Part shown: piece after piece, positions 31,850-40,524 of the stretch
Layout: each line of letters starts with the position of its first letter
Position numbering within the stretch: the first letter of the stretch is position 1
Assembly (NCBI GenBank): GCA_002839445.1
Contig: PGYB01000028.1
Coordinates: 1 to 50,737 of the forward strand
DNA length: 50,737 bases
Origin: Candidatus Riflebacteria bacterium HGW-Riflebacteria-1
GTDB lineage: Bacteria > Muiribacteriota > Ozemobacteria > Ozemobacterales > Ozemobacteraceae
Direction: 5' to 3'
The notes under the pieces: generated by a model
The model's database searches: none
What the model was told of the DNA's origin: nothing
The model's input: the letters and a program-made list of their open reading frames with translations, nothing else
Made by a program: the position numbers and the translations under genes

Positions 31850-34756
31850 TCAGCTGGCTTCTTTTGTTTTACCGTTTTCCTGAGCAACTACGGTCTTGCA
31901 GAAGTTAAGAACATCGGCCTTGGCAATGGTAAAGTCGGTTGCAAAGGCAACGTCTTTCTTCGCATCGACGATTTTGATATTAAGGCGGTCACCAGGATTA
32001 ACCGCTGCCATACTTGACTTGCCAGACGCGTTAAGAACAAAATTGATCTGGGCGTCATTCTCGGGGTTGATATAGCCGGTTGTTTCAAGACCGTTGGTCT
32101 CGTTGCGCAGCATTGCTTTGTAGCCAGTAGAGCCGTTTGTGGCAATGAGTGCGGAGTGTTTTTTCGATTCGAGACGAACAAGGAAATACTTGGTCAGATG
32201 CTCTACCAGGCCATCGGTTTCCTGGTTAAGGTCGAAGTCGAGGTCGACGACGCAGCGCCCGGTCAGGATTTCTTCTTTTTCGAGGTAGTGCGGGGCGAAT
32301 CTGATTATGTTGCCGGTCTTGGCTTCGGCGATCTGGAAAAGAAGGATGTCCTGGCTGGCGAGAAGACCGAGGGGCGACAGATCAAGTTCGGCAGTGCCGG
32401 ATTCGAGCTGGGCCGCGTTGATAGCTTTTTGAATTGTCTTTGAGCTGCCGACGTTTTTGATATGCAGCACTGCTTCAGCAGGGAAATGCACCTTTTCATC
32501 GCCACTGATAAAGTTAACGACCGCTTTGAGTGCTCGGGTAGCCGCGTTGACATCGGTCGCGTCTTCGAGGTGCTGTTTGGCCAGGCGCCATATCGAGTCT
32601 TTTTGCAGCGATTCAAGTTTAATTTTGGCTTCTTTGTAGTTGGGGTTGATTGCCAGCGCCTTTTTGAACTGGGTAATTGCCAGTTCTGATTTGCCGGCAA
32701 GATGGTAGAAGTTGGCCAGCTTGGTATGCAGATCGGGGAACTTCGGGCTGGTGTTCACAAACTTTTCGTGCAGATCAATTACAGTGTCGAGTTTGCGCAG
32801 ATAGCCGGCAAGTTCGAAAAGTCTGGGTCTGAGTCCTGGGTATGCCGGGTATAGTATGGAGGCCTTGTTATAAGCTTTGTATGCAAGATAGAGTCGCCCT
32901 GACTGATAGAAAATCTCGCCGAGTGTGAAGAACAGCCGCGGGTTTTTATTTTCGACGCCAATCAGCATTTCGATAGCATCTTCACTCTTGCCGATTTTCG
33001 ACAGGCTGATGGCGAGATTGATCTTGGCTTCAAGATAATTCGGATTGGATTTAAGGGCCTTTTTGAACTGAATAGCGGCTTCTTCGTAATGTTCGTTGAT
33101 CATCAGGATTTTGCCGTAGTCATTGATCAGATCAAGATGGTTGGGGTTGGCCGCAATTTTGGCTTCTACAGCCGAAATTGCCCGATCAAAGCTTTCTTTG
33201 CTGCCAGACAGGAATGACAGGTAGCCCATGGCAACGTGCTGTTGATCATCGAGAGAGACCGCCTTCTGAAATGCTTCGAGAGCTTCTGAAAGCTTTTCTT
33301 CGATCAGAAAGATTTCGCCGAGCAGTTCGCAGAGGGGGGCTGAGGTCTGGGAATATTCCATGAACGAGAGCAGGTTGCTCTTTGCTTCTTCGATATAGCC
33401 AAACAAAAGGTTATAGCGAACGTATTTTACCTGTGAACGCACATCGCGAGGATTGATGATTGGCGAGAATGAGCTGCCATCAGGCGGGTGAAGCTGGCTG
33501 AGCTGCAGGTTGATAACCTGCTCTGGATCGCGTTCACCAAACAGCATCGAAAATATGCCGCCTTTGGTTTGCGGCTTTTTGAGGTTAACTTCTTTCAGTA
33601 CATTGCGAACCAGCAGGCGCAATACTTCACAATATGGGCTGGTCGGGTTCACGTCGTAGGCCGGTTTGCCGAACTGCGGCTCAAAATCAGCTATTTTTGG
33701 CAGGCCGCCGATAACCGGGTATGGGAACACGCGGCTGGTCTTGCTGGTAGAGAAGTCGCTGCCAATGTTGTTGCCAAGAAGTATCAGACGTTCGCGCGGA
33801 TAGCTCAGCTTCGAAATGCCGTGGAAAAACCTGACATTGTCAGTGATCGTCGAGAGGCTTGCAAAGTTGATGATGAAGAAGACAAAGTCTGAAGTATCAA
33901 GCACGGTGTAGAGGTTTTCATCAAAGATTGAGCCGGTGTCAGTCACAACATAGTCATAATATTTTTTTGCTTCTTTCAGCAGCTTTATTATGTCGGTCGC
34001 ATGTATCTGTTCGGCCTCAAGAAAACTGCGTGGTGCCGGTATCGTAAACAGGTTCTCGCTGAGCCTGATGCTTTCGCCGAGCAGGTTGAATTTTTGTTCG
34101 TCAGCGCGGAACTTGTTGGTGATGTCAACTATCGAACGTGGCGAGTGTACACCCAGCAGGTGGGTGCCGCCGCCAAAATACAGGTCGAGGTCAAGAAAGA
34201 GAACCTTTTTGTTAAGCTCAAGAGAGAGAATTCGGCACAGACTTGTAGCAAATGTAGTCTTGCCGTAACCGTCTTTAGCCGAAGCCACTGTAATGAGCTG
34301 GCATTCTTTTTTCTGCCCGGTGATGACCGGACCGCTACCAGTAACTACCTGTCGGGTAGTGTCGCGCAGTCTCTGCGAGAGGGTCGCAAGTAGCTTGAGG
34401 CTGATAGATGGGTAGTTATGAATAAGCTTTTCGAAGTCGGGGCCTTCGATTACTATCAGAGAGGTTGTCTGAAGAGTGCGAGCTGACGCGGATCGGGTAG
34501 CAGCTTTTTCAAAGAAAGCCATTTCGCCGAAGTAATCGCCGTTCTTCATGACGCTGATGGATTGTTCACCACTCAGTGGTGTACGCTTGAAAATCTCTAC
34601 CTGTCCCGTCTCAACGATATAGATGTTCTTTTCATAATCACCCTCGTTAAATACAGCCTCGCCACGAGTCAGATGTATTCTACGCGCAATGCTGTTAACC
34701 TGTGAGATTTCGGACGAGTTGAGCGAGGAAAAGAGTTCTATTTTTTGAAGATCCAT
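31850..34756 (-). CDS. cNMP-binding / MinD-CpaE-like ATPase / TPR fusion protein
   Basis: A 968-residue cytoplasmic protein with three recognisable parts. Residues about 5-130 are a cyclic-nucleotide-binding domain of the CRP type with an intact phosphate-binding cassette (FGEMAFFEKAATRSASA), but without the HTH of CRP. Residues about 150-390 are a MinD/CpaE/TadZ-type ATPase: P-loop SAKDGYGKTT (residues 159-168, a deviant Walker A), LFLDLDLYFGGG and VTDTGS. Residues about 440-720 are TPR repeats (ALEAFQKAVSLDD, AAIQFKKALKSNPNY, AITQFKKALAINPNY). The last 240 residues are of unknown fold. CpaE/TadZ proteins position pilus machines at the pole, so a role in localising the nearby pseudopilus system under nucleotide control is plausible. 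Confidence 0.85.
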   Translation of the reverse strand: MDLQKIELFSSLNSSEISQVNSIARRIHLTRGEAVFNEGDYEKNIYIVETGQVEIFKRTPLSGEQSISVMKNGDYFGEMAFFEKAATRSASARTLQTTSLIVIEGPDFEKLIHNYPSISLKLLATLSQRLRDTTRQVVTGSGPVITGQKKECQLITVASAKDGYGKTTFATSLCRILSLELNKKVLFLDLDLYFGGGTHLLGVHSPRSIVDITNKFRADEQKFNLLGESIRLSENLFTIPAPRSFLEAEQIHATDIIKLLKEAKKYYDYVVTDTGSIFDENLYTVLDTSDFVFFIINFASLSTITDNVRFFHGISKLSYPRERLILLGNNIGSDFSTSKTSRVFPYPVIGGLPKIADFEPQFGKPAYDVNPTSPYCEVLRLLVRNVLKEVNLKKPQTKGGIFSMLFGERDPEQVINLQLSQLHPPDGSSFSPIINPRDVRSQVKYVRYNLLFGYIEEAKSNLLSFMEYSQTSAPLCELLGEIFLIEEKLSEALEAFQKAVSLDDQQHVAMGYLSFLSGSKESFDRAISAVEAKIAANPNHLDLINDYGKILMINEHYEEAAIQFKKALKSNPNYLEAKINLAISLSKIGKSEDAIEMLIGVENKNPRLFFTLGEIFYQSGRLYLAYKAYNKASILYPAYPGLRPRLFELAGYLRKLDTVIDLHEKFVNTSPKFPDLHTKLANFYHLAGKSELAITQFKKALAINPNYKEAKIKLESLQKDSIWRLAKQHLEDATDVNAATRALKAVVNFISGDEKVHFPAEAVLHIKNVGSSKTIQKAINAAQLESGTAELDLSPLGLLASQDILLFQIAEAKTGNIIRFAPHYLEKEEILTGRCVVDLDFDLNQETDGLVEHLTKYFLVRLESKKHSALIATNGSTGYKAMLRNETNGLETTGYINPENDAQINFVLNASGKSSMAAVNPGDRLNIKIVDAKKDVAFATDFTIAKADVLNFCKTVVAQENGKTKEAS

Positions 34757-34796
34757 AGTAGTCCTGTCACTTCTCTTAAGATTTTAGTACCTAAGA

Positions 34797-34826
34797 AGTA
34801 TATGTTAATAATTTGTCGCAAGTCAA
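34797..34826 (-). promoter_or_regulatory. Promoter of the cNMP/MinD/TPR gene
   Basis: On the minus strand TTGACT (34821-34826), an 18-base spacer and TATACT (34797-34802). The transcript start falls about 35 bases before the ATG. Confidence 0.7.
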
Positions 34827-34833
34827 CTGATGC

Positions 34834-34863
34834 TTGATTAAACACTAAAAAAAATTGTATGCT
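34834..34863 (+). promoter_or_regulatory. Promoter of the DNA-uptake-like operon, back to back with the minus-strand one
   Basis: TTGATT (34834-34839), an 18-base spacer and TATGCT (34858-34863). The two divergent -35 boxes are only 7 bases apart, so a single regulator could affect both. Confidence 0.5.
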
Positions 34864-34888
34864 GTTTAAAATATCTGGGGGGTGTCCA

Positions 34889-35671
34889 ATGTCTGCACAA
34901 TCCGGTGGCTCTCTGAATCAGAAATTCGAACTCAGGTCTTACGCTGTTTATTTCGATATAGTCGACAGTCTCGCTGCTGAAGAGCTTCTTGACTGCCTCG
35001 ACCGGGCAACTCCTGTATTTAAGCAGGTCTTCAATTTTCAGCAAGACCCGCCAGGCAGTTTCTTTATCATGAAGAATGAATCAGATATTGAACAGGCCAC
35101 CGGGACTTCGGTTAAGGCAGGGGAAACGATTCGTCTTGACTATCAGAGCAATTCAATATTTCTAATCGGCGACAAGCTTGATACGAGCATTGGTGAAGTA
35201 GCGACGCGCGAGCTTGGTCACCTGTTTTTTAACAACCGGGTAAACGAGAAAGAGCTTGCTCTGCGGCAATGGCGCACGCCATCGTGGTTGCGTGAAGGTT
35301 TTGCACTGCAGGCAGCTTACAAAATCAGAACCGACAGTCGCGAGTGGCTGCAGACGGGCTGGGGAAGACTTCAAGAGGCGCAGAAAAGCGGGCAATTGAT
35401 CAAACCTGGCATCATGACCAAAGATATTCACCTGATTCCAGACCCTTCGCGCCGGCAAATCGCTTTGTTTCAGTCTTTCTATATGGTTCGTCTGCTGCTC
35501 GGCATATACTGTGACAGCTTTTTTTCCAAATACTCAACATTAATGGGCGCCCTGGAAGATATGGAGGCAGAGGCCTGTTTCAGGCAGATCACCAGTTTTG
35601 ATTTTGAGAAATTTTACGCACTTTTCAGCGACTGGGTACAGAAGACAAACGCCTGGTCGGCAATGGAATAG
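34889..35671 (+). CDS. Gluzincin-like peptidase with a degenerate zinc motif
   Basis: A 260-residue protein. ATG at 34889 follows GGGGGG (34877-34882). It has the helix order of the peptidase MA / M1-like superfamily: a helix where HExxH should stand reads RELGH (R107-H111), followed 25 residues later by the third-ligand segment PSWLREGFA with E136. The first zinc-binding histidine is replaced by arginine, so zinc proteolysis is doubtful. There is no signal peptide. Closest reading is a pseudo-peptidase or a divergent enzyme. It opens the operon with comEC, 11 bases before a 55-residue membrane peptide. Confidence 0.65.
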   Translation: MSAQSGGSLNQKFELRSYAVYFDIVDSLAAEELLDCLDRATPVFKQVFNFQQDPPGSFFIMKNESDIEQATGTSVKAGETIRLDYQSNSIFLIGDKLDTSIGEVATRELGHLFFNNRVNEKELALRQWRTPSWLREGFALQAAYKIRTDSREWLQTGWGRLQEAQKSGQLIKPGIMTKDIHLIPDPSRRQIALFQSFYMVRLLLGIYCDSFFSKYSTLMGALEDMEAEACFRQITSFDFEKFYALFSDWVQKTNAWSAME

Positions 35672-35682
35672 CGGAGGTCACC

Positions 35683-35850
35683 GTGCAGGAATCAAACGAA
35701 GCAACCCGCTTTCTGATTGTGTTGCTGGTCGTAACGCTTATGACTGGCGCTCTCGTGCTCGTTGTCAAATCTGATTACCGAATCAACGATAATGTTCTGT
35801 CGAATCTCGAATATTACCCGCACATCAAGTTAGATAAGGGAACAGACTAA
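35683..35850 (+). CDS. 55-residue single-pass membrane protein before comEC
   Basis: GTG start at 35683 with GGAGG (35673-35677) 5 bases upstream; TAA at 35848-35850, 2 bases before the comEC TTG. The protein has a short polar N-terminus, one membrane helix (FLIVLLVVTLMTGALVLVV) and a polar tail of about 25 residues. Its strong ribosome binding site and tight position between two genes support translation. Function unknown; a small partner of the DNA-uptake channel is a guess. Confidence 0.7.
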   Translation: MQESNEATRFLIVLLVVTLMTGALVLVVKSDYRINDNVLSNLEYYPHIKLDKGTD

Positions 35851-35852
35851 CC

Positions 35853-38783
35853 TTGCTGACATTCATTATCCTCTCGCTTGCATTTATCGGTGGCATGAGC
35901 TTTGCCGTAATTACCGGCATCATGGCCGGTGGTGTTTTTCTGTTGCTGACAGGCGTTTTCCTGCTGTGCGCGATTATTCCATTCTGGTTTAAGCACGGCA
36001 GCACCCTTTTTGCTGGCGGTTTAAAGGCGATAAGGGAAGACGACGAGCCGATTCCTGCGCTGAGCATGCTTTTTCTCGTGCTGACTTTGATGATGTTTGG
36101 CTCATATCGCTATGTTTCTGAGTTGCGCAATGACTATGCCGGCCATTTCCAGACAATATGCGAAAAGCATGACGAGTCAGCCACCTGGCGCATCAGAGGG
36201 CGCGTCATCGAAGAGCCCAAGCTGCGCGGCGACTATCTCGAAGTTCTCGTACAACCAGAAACAATGCGCCGCGTCGAGCGCAAGCGGGTGCGCGTGCAGA
36301 ACGACTCTGGCGGCAAACAGAGCGGTGGAACCTATGAATCGGTTGACGAAACCGCGTCGGTAGAAACGGTTACTGGCGGGCTTCTTATGGTGCAGGTTTT
36401 TGAAGATAACGAGGTTTTTCGCGAAGTCGACTTTAACCAGACTGTAGAAATAGAGGGGCAGCTCGGCGAAGCTTCTGAGAAGCGCAACCCGGGCGCCATG
36501 GATTATCGGCAGTATCTGCGTAATCGCGGCATTTTTCGCACCGTCAGAATCATGCCGCGGCGAGCTGCTTTAAAAGTCGTTGACCAACAGAGTTCTGGCG
36601 CCATCTGGTATCGATTTGCCCTCTATGTTAAGAATGAAGTACTCGGGGTCATCAAGCAGACCATGCCTTTTCACGAATCGAGTTTTCTCGGTGGTGTTCT
36701 GCTCGGCCTGAAGGGCGGCCTGCCGCCAAAAGTCTCTCAAGAATTCAGAATGACCGGGGTCTCGCACGTTCTGGCGGTATCAGGCCTTCATGTAACGATT
36801 ATCGCCGGGTTGCTTTATGGAATTTTTGCGATGTTCAAAATTCCGCTGCGCGTTTTCGCGCCGCTCATTGTTTTTTCGCTGTTTACTTTTGCCATGATCG
36901 TCGGTTGGCCAAGTTCAGCTGTGCGCGCCGCGCTGATGAACAGCCTGTTTATACTATCGATGGCGTATCTCAAAGACACCGGATTCAAGATGTCGGTTCT
37001 CTTTTCACTCTGTGTTGCGTGCGATTACATTCTTCTGATGAGCCCTCTGCAGCTGACCGAGCCAAGTTTTGTGCTTTCGGTTATGGCTATTTACGCTCTG
37101 GCAATGTTTTCTGAGCCTTCCGGCGCTATATTGCTGCGCATGTTGCGCGGCCCCGGCCTGGCCTTCGCCGCACTGGCCACCATGGGTTTTTTCGTGGCGG
37201 TGATCGTCAAAAAGAGTCTGGTACTGCATCCATATTTCTTTCCACTGACTTTTTTTTATATCATTGCAACCTGCTATGTTTCGACAAAACTTTCTGACCG
37301 CTCGACTTTTCAGAGTTTTGCTTTTGAAATGCTGCCGGGCTGGCTGAAAGGCTTTCTTGCCGCGCAGATCGCCATTTTTGTCGCGATGATGGGGCCGCTC
37401 TCTGCCTTTTATTTTGGTCAGCTTTCTCTTGCCGCTCCAGTAGCCAATCTTATTGCTATTCCCCTGATCGGTGTGATCGTTCAGATCGGCTTGATTGCAG
37501 GTCTCATCGGTGCATTTGTGCCGGTTATCGGCATCTATATCGCACTTGTGCTCAATGCTGCCAACTGGCTGGCGGTTAAATTCTTTCTCGGCATGGCGTC
37601 TTTTTTCGCCGCCCTGATACCATTTCCGCGCATATCACAGCCCACATTCGGCGAGCTGGTTATCTATTATCTTTTGCTGCATGCCATCTACTTCTGGAGT
37701 GAAATCAGAACCTGGACTCTCGCAATCTATGGCGCGGTTCAGGAAATCTGGGATGATGCCGAATATCGCACTTCGTTGTCGGCACTGGCAGTATTTATCA
37801 TGATTTTGATTGTTTCGGGAGCGGTTTTTGCCTTCAGCGGCTTAGAACGTCGCCCGGATCTTCGCATGACCATGCTTGACGTTGGCTTTGGCTCATCACT
37901 GATGATCGAAGCGGCTGGCAAGGTTACTCTGGTCGATGCAGCTCTCAATGATACACTTGCCGGCGTTGATCGTGGTGAGCGCGTAATTCAGCCGGCGCTC
38001 TCTGGCAAACAGGTGCGCGAGATCGACGCCGTAATTCTGAGTTCGGCTTTGCCTGAGCGCATCTCCGGCCTGAACTCGGTAATGTCGGCCTATCGGGTTA
38101 ACAAGCTGTATGTTGCTTTTCCTCTGGCGACAGACGGTGTTCGGGTTAATTTTGAAGAATACGTACGGCTTTTTGCCTTTGGTGACATCAAGATGGAACG
38201 CCGCCTCAAAAGCGGTCAGAACGCCGGATTCCCGCCGGGTTACTTCTGGGAACTGGCTTATGAATCCTATAACCGACTTATCGAAGATGTGTATCGTTAC
38301 AAAACCCCGGTGCAGCAGATCAAAGCCGGCGACAAAATCAGCGACACCGGCGTTGACATCGAAGTTCTTCATCCACATGCCAGCAAAGACACTTTTCAGC
38401 AGTATTATGATGGCCTTGTTCTCAAGATCAGCTATGGCTCGCAGAATTATGCCTACCTGTCTGGAAACGCTCACCCGCTTGCTGATATTGAAAATTTTAA
38501 GCCTGATTTTATTTTCATTGCTGATTTGCCGTATCCCTATGAAGCATTTGAAAAATTTGCTAAAAGCGCAAATCCTGCAGGTATAGCCATCAGCTTCCGC
38601 TTCCCGGCAGCCTGGTTGATGGAAAATTTTCACCTCTCAGGCACAATCAGCGCGCGTAATCGCAATTATGCGCCAAGGTTCCGCCAGCTCAGTTTCCCCG
38701 TCTATCTTACTTCTGAAAAAGGCGCTATACAGGTTGATCAGCTGCGCAACACTGTCTACACCAAAGTTTTTGTTAAGGAATAA
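35853..38783 (+). CDS. comEC: ComEC/Rec2-type DNA-uptake channel with a degenerate lactamase domain
   Basis: A 976-residue polytopic membrane protein. TTG at 35853 (2 bases after the preceding stop, AAGGGA upstream) is the likely start; an ATG lies 42 bases further. Two N-terminal helices are followed by an OB-like DUF4131 domain (about residues 110-235) and the Competence domain, with GGVLLGLKGGLP and the signature MTGVSHVLAVSGLHV (about 305-320) and about eight helices up to residue 600. From about residue 665 a metallo-beta-lactamase fold starts (MTMLDVGFGSSLMIE) but the metal motif HxHxDH reads LSSALPERISGL, so no metal site remains. ComEC carries single-stranded DNA across the inner membrane; the nuclease-like role here may be played by the separate protein two genes on. 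Confidence 0.9.
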   Translation: MLTFIILSLAFIGGMSFAVITGIMAGGVFLLLTGVFLLCAIIPFWFKHGSTLFAGGLKAIREDDEPIPALSMLFLVLTLMMFGSYRYVSELRNDYAGHFQTICEKHDESATWRIRGRVIEEPKLRGDYLEVLVQPETMRRVERKRVRVQNDSGGKQSGGTYESVDETASVETVTGGLLMVQVFEDNEVFREVDFNQTVEIEGQLGEASEKRNPGAMDYRQYLRNRGIFRTVRIMPRRAALKVVDQQSSGAIWYRFALYVKNEVLGVIKQTMPFHESSFLGGVLLGLKGGLPPKVSQEFRMTGVSHVLAVSGLHVTIIAGLLYGIFAMFKIPLRVFAPLIVFSLFTFAMIVGWPSSAVRAALMNSLFILSMAYLKDTGFKMSVLFSLCVACDYILLMSPLQLTEPSFVLSVMAIYALAMFSEPSGAILLRMLRGPGLAFAALATMGFFVAVIVKKSLVLHPYFFPLTFFYIIATCYVSTKLSDRSTFQSFAFEMLPGWLKGFLAAQIAIFVAMMGPLSAFYFGQLSLAAPVANLIAIPLIGVIVQIGLIAGLIGAFVPVIGIYIALVLNAANWLAVKFFLGMASFFAALIPFPRISQPTFGELVIYYLLLHAIYFWSEIRTWTLAIYGAVQEIWDDAEYRTSLSALAVFIMILIVSGAVFAFSGLERRPDLRMTMLDVGFGSSLMIEAAGKVTLVDAALNDTLAGVDRGERVIQPALSGKQVREIDAVILSSALPERISGLNSVMSAYRVNKLYVAFPLATDGVRVNFEEYVRLFAFGDIKMERRLKSGQNAGFPPGYFWELAYESYNRLIEDVYRYKTPVQQIKAGDKISDTGVDIEVLHPHASKDTFQQYYDGLVLKISYGSQNYAYLSGNAHPLADIENFKPDFIFIADLPYPYEAFEKFAKSANPAGIAISFRFPAAWLMENFHLSGTISARNRNYAPRFRQLSFPVYLTSEKGAIQVDQLRNTVYTKVFVKE

Positions 38784-38789
38784 TTGCTC

Positions 38790-39407
38790 ATGGTTCTTAC
38801 CAGACTCGAAAAAATTACTTTTGTAGCGCTGGTCATGCTTCTGGGACTGGGAATTTTTCTGCTGATCGGCAGAATCAGCCTGGCGCGAGGCAATAATAAG
38901 CAACTGGTTCTCAAAATTCAGGAGGTGTCTGTGCTTACCGACCAGAACCCCCTTGAAAAGGGCGAATATTTCAGTGAAGAAGAGAATGCCGGCAAACTCA
39001 ATCTCAATCGCACCGACCTGAAAAGTATCAGGGCGTTGCCTGCGATGACTCCGGCTCTGGCGCAGCGTATTTATGACTTTGTGCAGCAGCGCGGCGAGAT
39101 TAAGGATATGAACGAACTGCTCGGGGTAAAGGGGTTTACTAAAAGGCGCCTGCGCCAGCTCGAGAATTACGCTACCGCTGTTGGCGGACATTCTGGTCAG
39201 GCAGCATGGGGGGACAAGCTGAATCTTAACTTTGCAACTGTTGATGATATCAAGGCGCTTCCCGGAGTTGGCAAAAAACTGGCCGAAAAAATTGTTGATT
39301 TTCGCAACCGCAACGGCGGCTTTTTCTCAGTCGAAGACCTCAAAGAAGTGCCCGGCCTCAGTGAAAAAACCATCAAAAAGTTCATCGACAAAATTGAGGT
39401 CAGGTAG
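38790..39407 (+). CDS. ComEA-like membrane protein with two helix-hairpin-helix modules
   Basis: A 205-residue protein. ATG at 38790 has AAGGA about 9 bases upstream (an in-frame TTG at 38784 is less likely). One membrane helix at about residues 8-28 anchors it. Two ComEA-type HhH modules follow: GKLNLNRTDLKSIRALPAM (about residue 69) and DKLNLNFATVDDIKALPGV (about residue 143), each about 65 residues long. The second keeps the LPGVGKKLAEKI hairpin; the first is more divergent. ComEA binds double-stranded DNA outside the inner membrane and hands it to ComEC. Known ComEA has one module, so this is a duplication. Confidence 0.88.
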   Translation: MVLTRLEKITFVALVMLLGLGIFLLIGRISLARGNNKQLVLKIQEVSVLTDQNPLEKGEYFSEEENAGKLNLNRTDLKSIRALPAMTPALAQRIYDFVQQRGEIKDMNELLGVKGFTKRRLRQLENYATAVGGHSGQAAWGDKLNLNFATVDDIKALPGVGKKLAEKIVDFRNRNGGFFSVEDLKEVPGLSEKTIKKFIDKIEVR

Positions 39408-39413
39408 ATTATC

Positions 39414-40367
39414 ATGACAAAATTTGGCTACGAACAAAAATCATTTCAGTCGAAGAAAACCAATTTTGTTTTCGCGGCTATGCTCGTTTTTGTATTTTTC
39501 ATCTGGGCATTGTTGCTCAGCCCTGATCACGGCGGCCTGGTAGCTGTTAACATCACCCCTGAACTGCGTGTTGACTTTATCAACGTGGGCCAGGGCGATG
39601 CCATTCTTGTGCGAACCCCCATGGGCAAGAACTATCTTATCGATGGCGGCGCCAACGTGCCGATAGCCGAGGCTCGCCGTGATGGGCGTGAGCTCACGCA
39701 TAACTATCTGCGAACGCTTGGCATCGGGCGACTCGATGGCGTTGTAATCACGCATTGGCATAACGACCACCTGGGCGGCCTGCTGCCGGTGTTACGACTT
39801 TATGACGTCGGGGTAATATATGAACCGCCCGGCGCTTTCGAAACCGAGGCTTACAAAGACTTCGAGGCGATCTGCGTCAAGCAGCACATAAAACGCGTCA
39901 CGACCAAGGCTGGCGATGTGCTGGAGTGGGGAAACGAACTTTTCGTTCAGGCACTGCACCCTGAAAAGCCGCTGAGCGGCAAAGAATACGCCGATGTCAA
40001 CAATCTTTCGATTGTGCTGCTTATGCGTTACGGCAAGGTGCAGATGCTCTTTGCTGGCGATATTGAAGAAGACGCTGAACGCGAGGTCATGAAATACGGC
40101 GAGGCGCTGCGCAGCCAGATTTTCAAGGTTCCGCATCATGGCGCTGATACCAGTGACTACTTCAAGTTTCTGCAACTGGTCTCGCCCGAAATCGGCATTA
40201 TCATGGTGGGCGCCAACAACGCCTTCAGGCACCCGTCGGTAAGAACACTCACGCAATACGAACGTCTGGGCAGCAAGCTTTATCGAACCGACAGGCATGG
40301 CAATATCAGGCTGTTTGTCGGTGGCAAGAACGATAAAGACTTTCGTTTCGAGCTTGACCAGCGCTAA
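39414..40367 (+). CDS. Membrane-anchored metallo-beta-lactamase-fold protein (ComEC C-terminal type)
   Basis: A 317-residue protein with one N-terminal membrane helix (residues about 18-36) and a metallo-beta-lactamase domain like that at the end of ComEC: VDFINVGQGDAILVR, LIDGGA, the intact metal motif THWHNDHLGG (H114, H116, D118, H119), AGDIEEDAE and KVPHHGA. It follows the ComEA-like gene by 6 bases. It probably supplies the catalytic lactamase-fold function that ComEC lacks, likely a nuclease acting on the strand not taken up; that part is inference. Confidence 0.88.
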   Translation: MTKFGYEQKSFQSKKTNFVFAAMLVFVFFIWALLLSPDHGGLVAVNITPELRVDFINVGQGDAILVRTPMGKNYLIDGGANVPIAEARRDGRELTHNYLRTLGIGRLDGVVITHWHNDHLGGLLPVLRLYDVGVIYEPPGAFETEAYKDFEAICVKQHIKRVTTKAGDVLEWGNELFVQALHPEKPLSGKEYADVNNLSIVLLMRYGKVQMLFAGDIEEDAEREVMKYGEALRSQIFKVPHHGADTSDYFKFLQLVSPEIGIIMVGANNAFRHPSVRTLTQYERLGSKLYRTDRHGNIRLFVGGKNDKDFRFELDQR

Positions 40368-40460
40368 ATTCTCAATCCGCAGACAGGCAACAGTTCTCTC
40401 ATTAAGGCAGAATAGCCAACCAGCATTCAACCGGCTTGCGCGCTTCTGGCGTTTTAGTTG

Positions 40461-40490
40461 TTGACCTGAGACTTTACGCCCAACTATACT
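40461..40490 (+). promoter_or_regulatory. Promoter of the DHH/Clp1 operon
   Basis: TTGACC (40461-40466), an 18-base spacer and TATACT (40485-40490), about 28 bases before the start of translation region; GAAAGGA precedes the ATG at 40525. Confidence 0.75.
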
Positions 40491-40524
40491 GCTAGGGTTA
40501 ATTAAATCACCGAAAGGAAATATT

